In this document: positions 24,862 through 33,807 of the stretch, in pieces
Position numbering within the stretch: the first letter of the stretch is position 1
Layout: every line of letters starts with the position of its first letter
DNA from: BMS3ABIN04 sp964553325
GTDB lineage: Bacteria; Bacteroidota; Ignavibacteria; Ignavibacteriales; Melioribacteraceae
Direction of reading: 5' to 3'
Assembly: GCA_964553325.1 (NCBI GenBank)
Contig: CAZKKI010000072.1
Span: 1-64,000, forward strand
DNA: 64,000 bases
Translations under genes and position numbers: made by a program
Notes under the pieces: model-generated
The model's input: the letters and a program-made list of their open reading frames with translations, nothing else
Database searches by the model: none
What the model was told of the DNA's origin: nothing

Positions 24862-25760
24862 TTTCTAAAACTAAATATACTTTTTGTTACGTACCAAGCA
24901 ATTTCCGGATTCTCTTGCATTCTTCTTATGGAATACGGATACCAATGTTCGCCGTAAGGGACATAAATACGGATTTTGTGACCGTCGTTTTTAATTTTAT
25001 CTCTTAGATATTCCGTTACACCGTAAAGCATTTGAAATTCAAAGCGATTCTCGGGAATATTTTTTTCGCCGATTAATTTATAGGAATTGTCTATTAAATA
25101 CTTATCGTGAGTTGCTATGCCAACGTAACTTCCGTATTCGAACATTTTTTCGAGCGCCGCCATATAATTATCTCTGATTTTTTGCTTGTCTTTATAAGCA
25201 ATCGTTGGCGGTTCGATGTAAATCCCTTTGCACAATCTGTAATTCGGAGTTAAATCCTTTAAGTTTTCAATATCGTCGAGGGTTCTTTTAAGATAAGCTT
25301 GTAAAACAATTCCGACATTATCGAATTTTTTTCTTAATGATTTGTATAAATCCAACGTCATATCGGTGTAGGGGGAATCTTCCATATCGATACGAACAAA
25401 ATTATTTAATTCTTTGGCTTTGGCTACAATTTCTTCTACAAGATGATGGCAATATTCTTTATCAATTGCAAGACCTAAAGCCGTTAATTTGATGGAAAGA
25501 TTCGCATCCAATTTTTCTTTGTCGATGGTTCCCAGAACACGGATACATTCGTTTTTGGTTTGCTCGGCTTCGGAAGTATTTCGAATCGATTCTCCCAAAA
25601 CGTCGAGAGTGGCAACGATACCTTTTGAATTAAGCTGTCGAACAACTCTTACGGCATCGTCCAAAGTTTTTCCGGCAATGTATTTTTTTGCAAATTGAAA
25701 AACAACCGACTTGGGTAAAAACTTTACTACAGTAACAATAAATCTATTAAGCGAATCCAC
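24858..25760 (-). CDS. Proline dehydrogenase
   Basis: This FAD enzyme oxidises proline to pyrroline-5-carboxylate. It is a stand-alone monofunctional form of 300 residues. Family segments are KGIVATLDVLGESIRN, VRIDMEDSPYTDMTLDLY, GIVLQAYLKRTLDDI, RLCKGIYIEPPTIAYKDK, GIATHDKYLI and FEFQMLYGV. The C-terminal YPYSIRRMQENPE holds the substrate-binding arginines. No P5C dehydrogenase adjoins it. It overlaps tsaD by 4 bp and is 96 bp downstream of coaE. Confidence 0.93.
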   Translation of the reverse strand: MDSLNRFIVTVVKFLPKSVVFQFAKKYIAGKTLDDAVRVVRQLNSKGIVATLDVLGESIRNTSEAEQTKNECIRVLGTIDKEKLDANLSIKLTALGLAIDKEYCHHLVEEIVAKAKELNNFVRIDMEDSPYTDMTLDLYKSLRKKFDNVGIVLQAYLKRTLDDIENLKDLTPNYRLCKGIYIEPPTIAYKDKQKIRDNYMAALEKMFEYGSYVGIATHDKYLIDNSYKLIGEKNIPENRFEFQMLYGVTEYLRDKIKNDGHKIRIYVPYGEHWYPYSIRRMQENPEIAWYVTKSIFSFRK

Positions 25761-25856
25761 AAAAACCTCGGGAAATTAGATGAACAAATTTAGAGTAACA
25801 ACTGCAAGTAAGCAAGTATATTTAATATTTTTATCATAAAAACGAAATGATATTTG

Positions 25857-26468
25857 TTAATCAGTCGCAATACTTTGCAATAAGTTCAGAACGAACATAG
25901 CACGATTTTTCAACTCTTCCAAAGATGAATTGTTTTCAATAATAAAATCGGATTTGGCTTTTTTTATATTTTCCGGAAGTTGATTTTCCATTCTTTTCAA
26001 TATTTCCGGCTCGCTTAATTTGCTTCTTGATTTAACCCGCTCAATTTGCTTTTCTTTATCCGATGTAATCAGAATTATGTAGTCAAACAGATTTTCCATC
26101 TTTGCTTCGAAGATTAATGCGGCTTCTACAAAAACAAGGTTGTTGTTTTCCAAAGCTTCATTCATTAATCGGTTAATTTTCGAAATTGTGGGCGGATGAA
26201 TTATGGCGTTAATAGTTTGAACGTTTTCCGGAATTGCGAATACTTTATCGGATAAATACTTAAAGTCGGGTTTACCGTTTACAAAAGATTTTTCGCCGAA
26301 TTCCTTTATAATTTTTTCTCTAACGGATTTATCGTTTGCCAAAATTTCTTTCGCAACGTCATCGGCGGAAATAACCTGATATCCATGATTTTTATATAAT
26401 TCGGCTACAACCGATTTTCCTGTTCCGATTCCACCGGTAATTGCAATTTTGAGATTTTTGTTGTTCAT
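25857..26468 (-). CDS. coaE: Dephospho-CoA kinase
   Basis: CoaE phosphorylates the 3'-hydroxyl of dephospho-CoA, the last step of coenzyme A synthesis. The P-loop is GGIGTGKSVVAELY at residues about 12-25. ISADDVAKEIL and the CoA-domain segment INAIIHPPTISKI follow, with LVFVEAALIFEAKMENLFDYIILI after it. The 203-residue length is normal. It is followed by proline dehydrogenase and preceded, with a 73-bp gap, by acpS, which uses the CoA product. The two genes together serve the CoA-to-ACP branch. Confidence 0.95.
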   Translation of the reverse strand: MNNKNLKIAITGGIGTGKSVVAELYKNHGYQVISADDVAKEILANDKSVREKIIKEFGEKSFVNGKPDFKYLSDKVFAIPENVQTINAIIHPPTISKINRLMNEALENNNLVFVEAALIFEAKMENLFDYIILITSDKEKQIERVKSRSKLSEPEILKRMENQLPENIKKAKSDFIIENNSSLEELKNRAMFVLNLLQSIATD

Positions 26469-26541
26469 AATTTTATTGTAAATCTAATCAAATAAATTTT
26501 TCTTTTCACGCTTTTTCGAAAAAGGAAAATTCGATTAAATC

Positions 26542-26925
26542 TTAATTATTTTGAAGTGTATAAACAATTGCGACGCAAGTAACGTAGTTATGAGAATGGC
26601 TCATACTTATTTTAAGAGATTTGTCGTTGCCGAGAAAGCCGTTTAGTTTTCCGAACAACTTCACTTTCGGCATGCCGTTCGGTTCATTATATATTTCGAT
26701 GTCTTTCCAGCGGAATTCCTTGTTCCAACCTGTTGCGAGAGCTTTTGCGATTGCTTCTTTTGCGGCAAAGCGCGCGGCAAGGTGTTGGTACTTGTTTTTT
26801 TTACCAAGGCAATAGTCGAGTTCGACTTCCGTGAAAATTTTATTTAAGAAATGATCTTTATATTTTTCAACGCTTCTTTGAATTCTATCGATTTCTATTA
26901 TGTCAATCCCGATACCGAAAATCAT
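26542..26925 (-). CDS. acpS: Holo-[acyl-carrier-protein] synthase
   Basis: AcpS moves the 4'-phosphopantetheine arm from CoA to acyl carrier protein. The metal-binding start is IFGIGIDIIEIDRIQRS and the second motif is AARFAAKEAIAKAL. SMSHSHNYVTCVAIV closes the domain. The length of 127 is typical. It starts 9 bp after the MCE protein gene and precedes coaE, whose product supplies CoA. Confidence 0.95.
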   Translation of the reverse strand: MIFGIGIDIIEIDRIQRSVEKYKDHFLNKIFTEVELDYCLGKKNKYQHLAARFAAKEAIAKALATGWNKEFRWKDIEIYNEPNGMPKVKLFGKLNGFLGNDKSLKISMSHSHNYVTCVAIVYTLQNN

Positions 26926-26934
26926 TTTGTTCTC

Positions 26935-27843
26935 TTAAAAAATGTTTACATCCACGTTTACGCCGTCGTCTTGCAGTTGTTGAATCAATATTTCCGAAAG
27001 TTTGTTCAATTTATCAATTGAAGATTTTAAATTATTCATTAACTCGTCGTCATACAAAAATTTTCCGAGATTATTTTTCATATTAACGGTTTCGTCGGAA
27101 AGTTTGTTTGCTTTTGCCACCAGCGTTTTCATTTCGTTCAGTACGTCGGACGCGCTTTCCAAAGTTTGCCGGATATTATCTTTGTTACTGAGAATTAAGT
27201 TGTTCATATTTTCGGCCAGCATATTTCCGTTGCTTATTAGTTTTTCAATTTCGGATTTTTGCGTCTTTACCAAATCGGTCAGTTCCGATGTTAATACGGT
27301 CAGATTTTTAACGGACGATTCGACATTTTCGAAAAATTCCTTTTTACCGAAAACACGATTTAAATTCGTAAGAGTTATTTTCACTTCTTTAATAACGTCC
27401 ACCAAATCGTTTTGCACCGAACTAAGCATAGCCATTGCAGTTGAAATATCGCCGAGGAATTTTCCTTTTTGAACTTTGGAATAATCGAGCTCTTCCGCAG
27501 AATTTCCGGGATTAATTTCGATTTTTTTACCGCCCATCAAATCGAGCATTAAAATGGAAAACGTAGCGTCTTCTTTTAATTTAACGTCGTCGTCCAAATT
27601 AACCGTTACCAAAACCGAATTATTTACATTTCGGATATCTTCCACATAACCTTTTCTTACGCCGTTGATAGTCGTTGCGTCTCCTTTTTCCAAACCGGCA
27701 ACCGAGCTGAATTCAATTTGTACGATTTTTCTTTGGGAATTAAGGCGGTAATTTTTCGCCCACCCGAAAATCCATAAAAATAAAATTATTCCAACGGCTA
27801 CGGTAATTCCAACTTTAATTTCAGTTTTTTTCGTTTGCTTCAT
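26935..27843 (-). CDS. MCE/MlaD-family periplasmic lipid-transport protein
   Basis: This is a single-pass inner-membrane protein with a transmembrane helix at about residues 10-28 (VGITVAVGIILFLWIFGWA). One MCE domain follows at about 38-120 (IEFSSVAGLEKGDATTINGV and FSILMLDLMGGKKIEINPG). A long coiled-coil/helical region runs to residue 300. MCE proteins form hexameric rings that pass phospholipids between membranes with MlaE/MlaF-type ABC partners, which are absent from this window. It overlaps the preceding small membrane protein gene by 23 bp, which suggests the two act together. Confidence 0.88.
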   Translation of the reverse strand: MKQTKKTEIKVGITVAVGIILFLWIFGWAKNYRLNSQRKIVQIEFSSVAGLEKGDATTINGVRKGYVEDIRNVNNSVLVTVNLDDDVKLKEDATFSILMLDLMGGKKIEINPGNSAEELDYSKVQKGKFLGDISTAMAMLSSVQNDLVDVIKEVKITLTNLNRVFGKKEFFENVESSVKNLTVLTSELTDLVKTQKSEIEKLISNGNMLAENMNNLILSNKDNIRQTLESASDVLNEMKTLVAKANKLSDETVNMKNNLGKFLYDDELMNNLKSSIDKLNKLSEILIQQLQDDGVNVDVNIF

Positions 27844-28198
27844 GATTAGTTATTATCTTTCTGATTTTTCTTAATTCTTCCGAGGTTATTTTTTTATCTT
27901 CCAATGTTTCCTTAATTAATTTGCCGAGTTCTTCTATTTCCGTCTTTTTGTCCTCCAAATCTTCCGTTTTTAATCTTTCCATGTAATTGAACGTTAAATT
28001 CTTCAGCGAATCTTTTTGCGGCGTATCGATTACGTCTTCGAACTTATCTTCCAAATCGTTTTTGAGTACCGTAACAAGAGTTTTCTTGCCGAAATTAAGA
28101 AAATCTTCTTTATGAAATTTGTAGATATAAATGCTTCCGGCTATTACAATAAACAACAAAACAACGAAACTTATAAAACATCCTTTTTTCATACTCAA
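27821..28198 (-). CDS. Small single-pass membrane protein of unknown function
   Basis: I do not recognise the family. The 125-residue product has a short basic start, one hydrophobic helix (FISFVVLLFIVIAGSIYIY, about residues 8-26) and a charged, helical C-terminal part rich in Glu/Lys (KTEIEELGKLIKETLEDKK). This is consistent with a type II-like anchor and a soluble helical domain. Its end overlaps the MCE gene start by 23 bp and its start is 5 bp after the CorC-like gene stop. A role beside the MCE lipid transporter is a guess from position only. Confidence 0.7.
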   Translation of the reverse strand: MSMKKGCFISFVVLLFIVIAGSIYIYKFHKEDFLNFGKKTLVTVLKNDLEDKFEDVIDTPQKDSLKNLTFNYMERLKTEDLEDKKTEIEELGKLIKETLEDKKITSEELRKIRKIITNHEANEKN

Positions 28199-28203
28199 TG
28201 ATA

Positions 28204-29478
28204 CTATAATTTTTCGATTAATACTTTATGAATTCTATTGTTCTTTACATCTTTAACAGAAAATTTATAACCGTTATGATTAAACGAATAACCGACTTCG
28301 GGAATCGCACCGGTTTGATTGAATATAAAACCACCGAGCGAATCGTAATCTTCGCTATCTTCGAGCAGCTTAACTCCTATATATTCGTTTAATTCGTCGA
28401 TTGTGGTTTTACCGTCTACAATGTATTTGTTTTCGTTAAGTTTTATTATTGTTTCTTCTTCCTTGTCGTGTTCGTCTCTTATTTCGCCTACAATTTCTTC
28501 CAAAATATCTTCGAGTGAAATCAAACCCGACGTCCCGCCGTACTCATCCACCACGATTCCGATATGCATTTTCTTTTCTTGAAATTCATTCATTAATTCG
28601 CTTATTAATTTGGTTTCCGGAACAAAGAAACACTCTCTGGCGATTTTCTTTATGTTAAATTTTTCTCGTAGTTTTTCGTCGGCAATATAAGGCAGTAAAT
28701 CTTTTGCATAGATGATGCCGAGAATATTATCGAGCGAATTTTCGTATAGCGGGAGTCTGCTATGCCCCGATTCGGTAATTGTGTTAAGCAATTCGTCGAA
28801 TGTAGTATCGACGGAAACGGCAACAATATCAACTCGAGGAGTCATTATTTCCTGAACCGTAATTGTTCTGAAGGAAACGACGCCTTGAATTAATTCCTGT
28901 TCTTCTTCTTCAATCATTCCCTTTTCAACGCCAATATCCGCCAATTCAACAAAATCTTCCGTTGATAAAGCCGATTTTTTCTTATCGTAACTTAACGATT
29001 CTGCAAAAAATTTCAGTGTTTCGCTAAGGAATTTGGAAATAGGAGATAATATGAAGTTAGTCCAATATATTGGAACGGCAGCCAGTTTTGCAAAACTTAA
29101 CGGATGCTTCGACGCCCAAACCTTCGGCGTTACTTCCGCAAATAATAAAATTAAAATCGTTAGAACGACGATTTGGACTATCAAAATAAAATCAGTTGAA
29201 TAGCCGAACTTTTGGGCTATTTTCAAAGCGAGCGTAACCGAAATTATTGATGCCGCAACGTTTGTTATCGTATTTCCGATAAGAATGGAAACCAACAATT
29301 TTTTCGGTTGATCCAAAAGTTTCAGTATGTATTTTACCAATAAACTTCTTTTGTTCCCGGTCTCCTCAAGCTTTTTCGAATTAAGAGAAAATAGAGCTAC
29401 TTCTGAGCCTGAAAATAATGCCGAGAGTGAAAGTAGTCCGATTAAAATTAAGATATGGGAATACCAATCAGTATCCAA
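28204..29478 (-). CDS. HlyC/CorC (CNNM) family transporter with CBS domains
   Basis: The 424-residue protein has an N-terminal DUF21/CNNM membrane domain (SALFSGSEVALFSLN, LIGNTITNVAASIISV) with about four helices. A pair of CBS domains follows at about 215-335 (VQEIMTPRVDIVAVSVD, GIVVDEYGGTSGLISLEDI). The last domain is a CorC_HlyC acidic domain (about 345-424, DGKTTIDELNEYIGV). Relatives take part in magnesium/cobalt efflux. The start is a TTG at 29478 because an in-frame TAA lies nine codons upstream and no ATG is available. The weak GGGA is 11 nt away. It begins 34 bp after ssb. Confidence 0.88.
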   Translation of the reverse strand: MDTDWYSHILILIGLLSLSALFSGSEVALFSLNSKKLEETGNKRSLLVKYILKLLDQPKKLLVSILIGNTITNVAASIISVTLALKIAQKFGYSTDFILIVQIVVLTILILLFAEVTPKVWASKHPLSFAKLAAVPIYWTNFILSPISKFLSETLKFFAESLSYDKKKSALSTEDFVELADIGVEKGMIEEEEQELIQGVVSFRTITVQEIMTPRVDIVAVSVDTTFDELLNTITESGHSRLPLYENSLDNILGIIYAKDLLPYIADEKLREKFNIKKIARECFFVPETKLISELMNEFQEKKMHIGIVVDEYGGTSGLISLEDILEEIVGEIRDEHDKEEETIIKLNENKYIVDGKTTIDELNEYIGVKLLEDSEDYDSLGGFIFNQTGAIPEVGYSFNHNGYKFSVKDVKNNRIHKVLIEKL

Positions 29479-29512
29479 ATAGAATTCAAGTCCCAGTTGT
29501 TAAACAAATCAA

Positions 29513-29938
29513 TTAAAACGGTAAATCGTCGTCTTCAGGTGTAGAAGAATCAATGGGTTCCGCCGGAGTAGAAACATCGGAATCGCTTTGATAACTGGAG
29601 TCTCTAGCGTCCAAAGGTATTATTCCGTTTCTATCGGCAATTATTTCGGTTACGTAAACTTTTTGACCGTCTTTATTTTCGTAATCACGTTTACTGATTC
29701 TTCCTTCAACATAAACTTTTTTACCTTTCTTCAACACATTTTTGTAAAAATCGGATAAGCCGAACGCAACCACATTGTGCCAAGTGGTCTCGTTTACCCA
29801 GTTCCCTTCCCTGTTTTTATAGCTATGTGTTGTTGCTACGGAAAAAGAGGTTACTTCCGTGTTATTTGTAGTAAACCGGTGTTCGGCATCTTGCCCCAAA
29901 TTACCGATTAACATTACTTTGTTTAATGAAAAAGCCAT
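29513..29938 (-). CDS. ssb: Single-stranded DNA-binding protein
   Basis: SSB coats single-stranded DNA during replication and repair. The OB-fold (about residues 1-108) has NKVMLIGNLGQDAEHRFT, TTWHNVVAFG and KVYVEGRISKRDYENKDGQK. The disordered tail ends in the partner-binding acidic tip EDDDLPF. Its 141 residues are usual. GAGGAG just before the ATG is a strong ribosome-binding site, and a good Bacteroidota-type promoter lies 38-67 bp upstream. It is not next to rpsF/rpsR as in many bacteria, so it may be a second copy or simply relocated. Confidence 0.96.
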   Translation of the reverse strand: MAFSLNKVMLIGNLGQDAEHRFTTNNTEVTSFSVATTHSYKNREGNWVNETTWHNVVAFGLSDFYKNVLKKGKKVYVEGRISKRDYENKDGQKVYVTEIIADRNGIIPLDARDSSYQSDSDVSTPAEPIDSSTPEDDDLPF

Positions 29939-29975
29939 TTTCTCCTCGCTAAGGTATTTTGTTTTTTAGTAAAAT

Positions 29976-30005
29976 TAAATTTATGAATAAAAAAATAATT
30001 TGCAA
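29976..30005 (-). promoter_or_regulatory. Candidate Bacteroidota-type promoter of ssb
   Basis: On minus, TTG (30005-30003), exactly 19 nt, then TAAATTTA (29983-29976) matches the primary-sigma pattern TTG-N19-TAnnTTTG except for the last base. It lies in the 113-bp gap after the SPOR gene, leaving about 30 nt of leader before the ssb ATG. Confidence 0.5.
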
Positions 30006-30051
30006 GTGTTTTTTTATTGTTATTGTTTAAGGAAGGTAATCGTTTATTGAA

Positions 30052-30534
30052 TTACTCGGTAACAATAAACGCATCGGAAAATTTTTTGTTTTTTTTCAAA
30101 TTGTCCCTTAACTTTTCGGCATCTTCTCGATTATCGTAAGCAACGGTTCTAACTGTAAACAGATTAACTTTATCGTTAAAGAAAATTTCCAATGGAAAAT
30201 CGAAATCTGTTTGAATTTCGTTCACGAAATTATTTGCACGCTCCAATGTTGAAAACGCACCAAGCTGAACAAAATATTTTTTGATAACGGAATTTTCTTC
30301 ACTCACCGTGTTAACGGAATCGGTCTCTTCGTCTGATTTGATTTGATTATGCAATTCAACAGCAATCGTATTTGTATCACTGTTCTCTACAATTAAAACG
30401 GTATCTACATTTGTAACGTCATCGAATACATAAACGCTTTCTTCCATCTCTACTGTTTTTGATGTTTGCTGTTGTGTTGAGGAGCAACCGAAAAAGAATA
30501 AAATTCCTAAATATGTAATTATCAATGTTTTCAT
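30052..30534 (-). CDS. SPOR-domain lipoprotein
   Basis: The 160-residue protein has a lipoprotein signal (LGILFFFGC, Cys at about residue 17) and an acidic low-complexity linker to about residue 85. A C-terminal SPOR domain starts at KKYFVQLGAFSTLERANNFV and ends in EDAEKLRDNLKKN. SPOR domains bind denuded glycan strands of septal peptidoglycan, so a division or wall role is likely. An intrinsic terminator hairpin lies only 12 bp upstream of its ATG, and no clear ribosome-binding site is visible. Confidence 0.82.
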   Translation of the reverse strand: MKTLIITYLGILFFFGCSSTQQQTSKTVEMEESVYVFDDVTNVDTVLIVENSDTNTIAVELHNQIKSDEETDSVNTVSEENSVIKKYFVQLGAFSTLERANNFVNEIQTDFDFPLEIFFNDKVNLFTVRTVAYDNREDAEKLRDNLKKNKKFSDAFIVTE

Positions 30535-30540
30535 ATTAAT

Positions 30541-30566
30541 AAAACGTCCCGGCTATAAACCGGGAC
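30541..30566 (-). terminator. Intrinsic terminator after the SGNH hydrolase gene
   Basis: GTCCCGG (30566-30560 on minus) pairs perfectly with CCGGGAC (30552-30546) around TTTATAG, followed by GTTTTATT. It is 13 bp after the hydrolase stop and 12 bp before the next ATG. Confidence 0.8.
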
Positions 30567-30579
30567 ATTATCAATTTAA

Positions 30580-31992
30580 TTAAAACGGGAAATTGGCAAA
30601 TGCGTTTTTATCAAATTTCGGAATTCCATATTTATTAAACGATACTTTTGCCAGAACCAAACTTCCCGGAATAGTTGTTACGTTAACTTTGGGAATGTTT
30701 GCGCCGAAAGCTTCATTTATCTTATCGATAAACAAATTGGCAATTATAGCATAGCCTTGACTTGTAGGATGAACTCCGTCAAGACTGAATAATCCGCCCG
30801 TAACATATTCCGTCGTAAATTTAACACCGTTAGCCATATATCCGTTGGCAGCGGTTTGTTTGAAAAACGCATTAACATCAACCAGCGGCCAACCGTTTGC
30901 CGAAGCAATGCCGGCAATTGTTTGATTGAAACTAGCAATTGTACTTTTGACCTCTTGAATTTCCTGCGGATCGAGCACGAATGCATCGGGAACAGGATTT
31001 AACGGATGTAAACCGAATGGTTGGGTCGTATCAACGCCAACCAATGCAGGATCGATTCCGTTATCTCTGTAAAACTTACCGCTCGGTTTACCGATCAAAT
31101 CGGTATATCCGTAACTGCTCATTGTAAGAGTTAACAGTACATCGCCTTTTAATAAAGCATCTACGGTTGCTACACTGTTTTGGGAAGCAGGTCCAACTTG
31201 ACCGTTGGTATTATAAAATACACCGAAAGCCAAACCAGCATCTACCGCCGGTTTAATTGCCAATGCTACTCCCGGGCCAATTGTAGTAAAATACGGAACT
31301 GAATTAACATCCGGAATGTTAGCAACTACAACTTTTGCATTTGATTGAGCCGCAATTGCTCCGGCTAATTGTCCGTAAACTTGAGCAAAAACGTCGGTAG
31401 GTGTATGCGGAACGGTTCCGCCACGTGTAGCGAATCCCAAAATATCATTATTACCGATCCATAAGGTCATAAACGTTGGATTAAGTGATAAAGCTTGTTG
31501 AAGCTGGGTTCCTTGACCTCTTAAAACAACGTTGAAGAAAATATTATCGCCGGAAATGCTTGATTGTGCATCGGTTGCCTGTAAAACATCAGCGAGCCAA
31601 GCACCGGGAATTCCCAAATTGTTATATGGTTTTTCGTAAGTCGCGTTTGTTAATTGACCTAATGTTGTATTTGTTACCGTTTCAAACGGATCGATTGATT
31701 TTACCTCTATTCTTCCGGGAATACCAGGATCGGAAATTAAAGGTTGAACAAAATTCGCACCAACTTGTTGAGCAATCAAATTCGGAACCGAATATTTTTG
31801 GGAGCTTTCGTATAATGCTCCGCTTTGGTATCCGGCGGTAAGACTGTTTCCGAGCGCTACAAAAGTTGAAAAATCGGCATTTCCCAACGAAGGAGCGGCC
31901 GGTTCGGTCAAATCTGTTCTGTCTTCGCAACTCCATAAAGCAAGTGCAAAGAGCAATAAACTTAGAACCAAATATTTATTTAATTTTTTCAT
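30580..31992 (-). CDS. SGNH/GDSL-type hydrolase lipoprotein
   Basis: The 470-residue protein has a lipoprotein signal peptide (FALALWSCEDR, lipidated Cys22). The SGNH hydrolase blocks are FVALGNSLTAGYQSG (nucleophile Ser), GIPGAWL (block II-like Gly), MTLWIGNNDILGF (block III Asn) and SLDGVHPTSQGYAI (Asp and His). It probably cleaves an ester or acetyl group in the periplasm or on the cell surface. The large insertion of about 200 residues between blocks III and V is unusual and may shape substrate choice. AAAGGAGGG before the ATG is the strongest ribosome-binding site of the neighbourhood. It follows the FadL-like gene by 19 bp. Confidence 0.85.
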   Translation of the reverse strand: MKKLNKYLVLSLLLFALALWSCEDRTDLTEPAAPSLGNADFSTFVALGNSLTAGYQSGALYESSQKYSVPNLIAQQVGANFVQPLISDPGIPGRIEVKSIDPFETVTNTTLGQLTNATYEKPYNNLGIPGAWLADVLQATDAQSSISGDNIFFNVVLRGQGTQLQQALSLNPTFMTLWIGNNDILGFATRGGTVPHTPTDVFAQVYGQLAGAIAAQSNAKVVVANIPDVNSVPYFTTIGPGVALAIKPAVDAGLAFGVFYNTNGQVGPASQNSVATVDALLKGDVLLTLTMSSYGYTDLIGKPSGKFYRDNGIDPALVGVDTTQPFGLHPLNPVPDAFVLDPQEIQEVKSTIASFNQTIAGIASANGWPLVDVNAFFKQTAANGYMANGVKFTTEYVTGGLFSLDGVHPTSQGYAIIANLFIDKINEAFGANIPKVNVTTIPGSLVLAKVSFNKYGIPKFDKNAFANFPF

Positions 31993-32011
31993 AATTTTCT
32001 TTTCCCTCCTT

Positions 32012-33277
32012 TTATAAATTTACTGATAAGTTAACAGCGAATAAATGAGCGATGGAATTGTATACTCCGTTCATCGGAGCAATACTGTCTTCCAAGCCAC
32101 TGTAACTTTCAAGAGAATTTTCAATTTTTCTTTCACTAAATCTCAAGAAGAGATAAGCTAAATCGAGGGAAAGATTATCAGCCAATTTAATACCAACACC
32201 GGCATTAAAGCCCATTCTGTCTGCATCCGGCAAAGTCGGGTCAACTCTTTCGTCTTTAACGGGATTTTTATCGTACAAGAATCCCGCTCTTAAAGTTAAC
32301 ATATCGTTTGCCGTATATTCCGCACCAAAGCGACCGATATAACTGTTATCGTAATCTCTAACAGATGTGGTAACAAGCGGTTTACCGGTTTCGGAATCGA
32401 TAAAATCGTTGAATGTGACTTCCAATTTATCGTACGTGGACCACATTGTGTATTGAAAATCAGCCGATAAAGTGAGATTCTCATTGGCATTAACACCTAT
32501 ACCGACCGAAAGGATATCCGGAGCAGTCAGAGGCGCTTCGATGTTACCGGTTGGTAGTAAACCGTTAAACTGTTTCGGAGCGGTAACGGTTGCATCGCCT
32601 TCGAATTTAAAGTGCACTCTACTTTTGTAAGCGGCACCGATCGAAAAATTCTTGCTCGGTTTGAACAGCATACCGATATTAAATCCTGCACCGCTTCCAG
32701 TGCCTTCCAGACTGATTTCCGCATCGGCATTGAAGGGACTCAAGTTTTGCATACGGGAAATTAATACATCACCGAAAGCATAAGTAAAACCGAATCCTAA
32801 AGAAAATTCTTCCGATACTTGATAAGCGGCAACAGCGTTGAAATAAAAAGTTCTGATTTCCGTTTCAACCGCCATATACTTCCCAACCCAATCGCTCGGC
32901 CATTTGGTTCCAAGACCGTATGGATTGTTTACACTAAAACCTAAATGAAATTTTTCGGACGCTTGATGCGTTACATAAAAATTAATTGGATTGAAAATTT
33001 GTTTTTCCAGTTCCCATTCGGTAATAGATGGACTGGGACCACGGAAACTTGACTTCGGAACAATTAATGTAACTCCGCCCATAACATGCGTACCGGTTAG
33101 TTGTGTGATTCCTGCAGGGTTGAAATAAACTGCTGACGGATCATTAGCCAATCCGGTGAACGCACCTCCTAATGCCATTGCGCGGGCACCGTGTTCGTTG
33201 ATTTGAAATCCACTTGCAAACAACTGGGTTGCAGCAAATAGAATTCCGAAGATTGTAACATTAATTTTCTTTAACAC
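32012..33277 (-). CDS. FadL/TodX-family outer-membrane transporter
   Basis: The 421-residue barrel protein has a signal peptide (ILFAATQLFAS) and then the FadL plug start GFQINEHGARAMALGGAFTG with NDPSAVYFNPAGITQLTG. FSIGAAYKSRVHFKFEG and GIKLADNLSLDLAYLFL follow in the barrel. FadL proteins pass long-chain fatty acids, hydrocarbons or aromatics through the outer membrane. The start is GTG 33277, 5 nt after AGGAGG. It is followed at 19 bp by a lipoprotein hydrolase, which could release the substrate it imports (inference). Confidence 0.93.
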   Translation of the reverse strand: MLKKINVTIFGILFAATQLFASGFQINEHGARAMALGGAFTGLANDPSAVYFNPAGITQLTGTHVMGGVTLIVPKSSFRGPSPSITEWELEKQIFNPINFYVTHQASEKFHLGFSVNNPYGLGTKWPSDWVGKYMAVETEIRTFYFNAVAAYQVSEEFSLGFGFTYAFGDVLISRMQNLSPFNADAEISLEGTGSGAGFNIGMLFKPSKNFSIGAAYKSRVHFKFEGDATVTAPKQFNGLLPTGNIEAPLTAPDILSVGIGVNANENLTLSADFQYTMWSTYDKLEVTFNDFIDSETGKPLVTTSVRDYDNSYIGRFGAEYTANDMLTLRAGFLYDKNPVKDERVDPTLPDADRMGFNAGVGIKLADNLSLDLAYLFLRFSERKIENSLESYSGLEDSIAPMNGVYNSIAHLFAVNLSVNL

Positions 33278-33306
33278 GAATCCTCCTGTTTTTGTTGAAT
33301 AGACAA

Positions 33307-33807
33307 TTAATTTATTTTAAGTATTAATTCACCTTTTTCTACGGATTCTCCTTCATGAATATAAATTTTAGCAATTTTACCATTAAAATGCGACCTGATT
33401 TCATTTTCCATTTTCATCGCTTCCAAAATTGCAACCGGTTCGCCTACCGACACTTCTTCGCCTTCTTGTTTTAAAATTTTAAGTAACAATCCGGGCATCG
33501 GAGCCACAATATCGGTTTCAGCAGAACCGCCTTTTTTACTTTTCAGAAGTTCGCTTACTTTTTCTTCAAGTTCCGTACGTACTATCGTTTTAACTTTCTG
33601 TCCGTTCAAATAAATAAAATATTCATTCCCGGATATTTTTTCGTAAATAATCTCATGCAATTTATTGTTGATTCGAAGAAATAACGTGCTATCGAGCAGT
33701 TGAACCAATTCGTAATTTACAATTTTACCGTCAATCGATATTTCCCCGCCGGAGATAATCTTTATCTCTTTTTTTGAACTGTCGGTTGTAATTACGTATT
33801 CACTCAT
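33307..33807 (-). CDS. Biotin carboxyl carrier protein subunit
   Basis: The 166-residue protein ends in a biotinyl domain with the biotin-accepting lysine in PVAILEAMKMENEIRSHF (about residue 132) and the partner segment IVAPMPGLLLKIL. The N-terminal 90 residues form a beta-rich extension like that of acyl-CoA/pyruvate carboxylase carrier subunits. It carries carboxybiotin between the biotin carboxylase encoded just upstream (8-bp overlap) and a carboxyltransferase not found in this window. A stand-alone carrier for propionyl-CoA or a similar acyl-CoA carboxylase is therefore as likely as AccB. Confidence 0.9.
   Translation of the reverse strand: MSEYVITTDSSKKEIKIISGGEISIDGKIVNYELVQLLDSTLFLRINNKLHEIIYEKISGNEYFIYLNGQKVKTIVRTELEEKVSELLKSKKGGSAETDIVAPMPGLLLKILKQEGEEVSVGEPVAILEAMKMENEIRSHFNGKIAKIYIHEGESVEKGELILKIN

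Noticed and set aside
20007..25760. A proline-degradation pair formed by proline dehydrogenase and the aldehyde dehydrogenase
   Set aside because: They are 3.3 kb apart with rsmI and two terminators between, and the ALDH has antiquitin-type motifs rather than those of P5C dehydrogenase.
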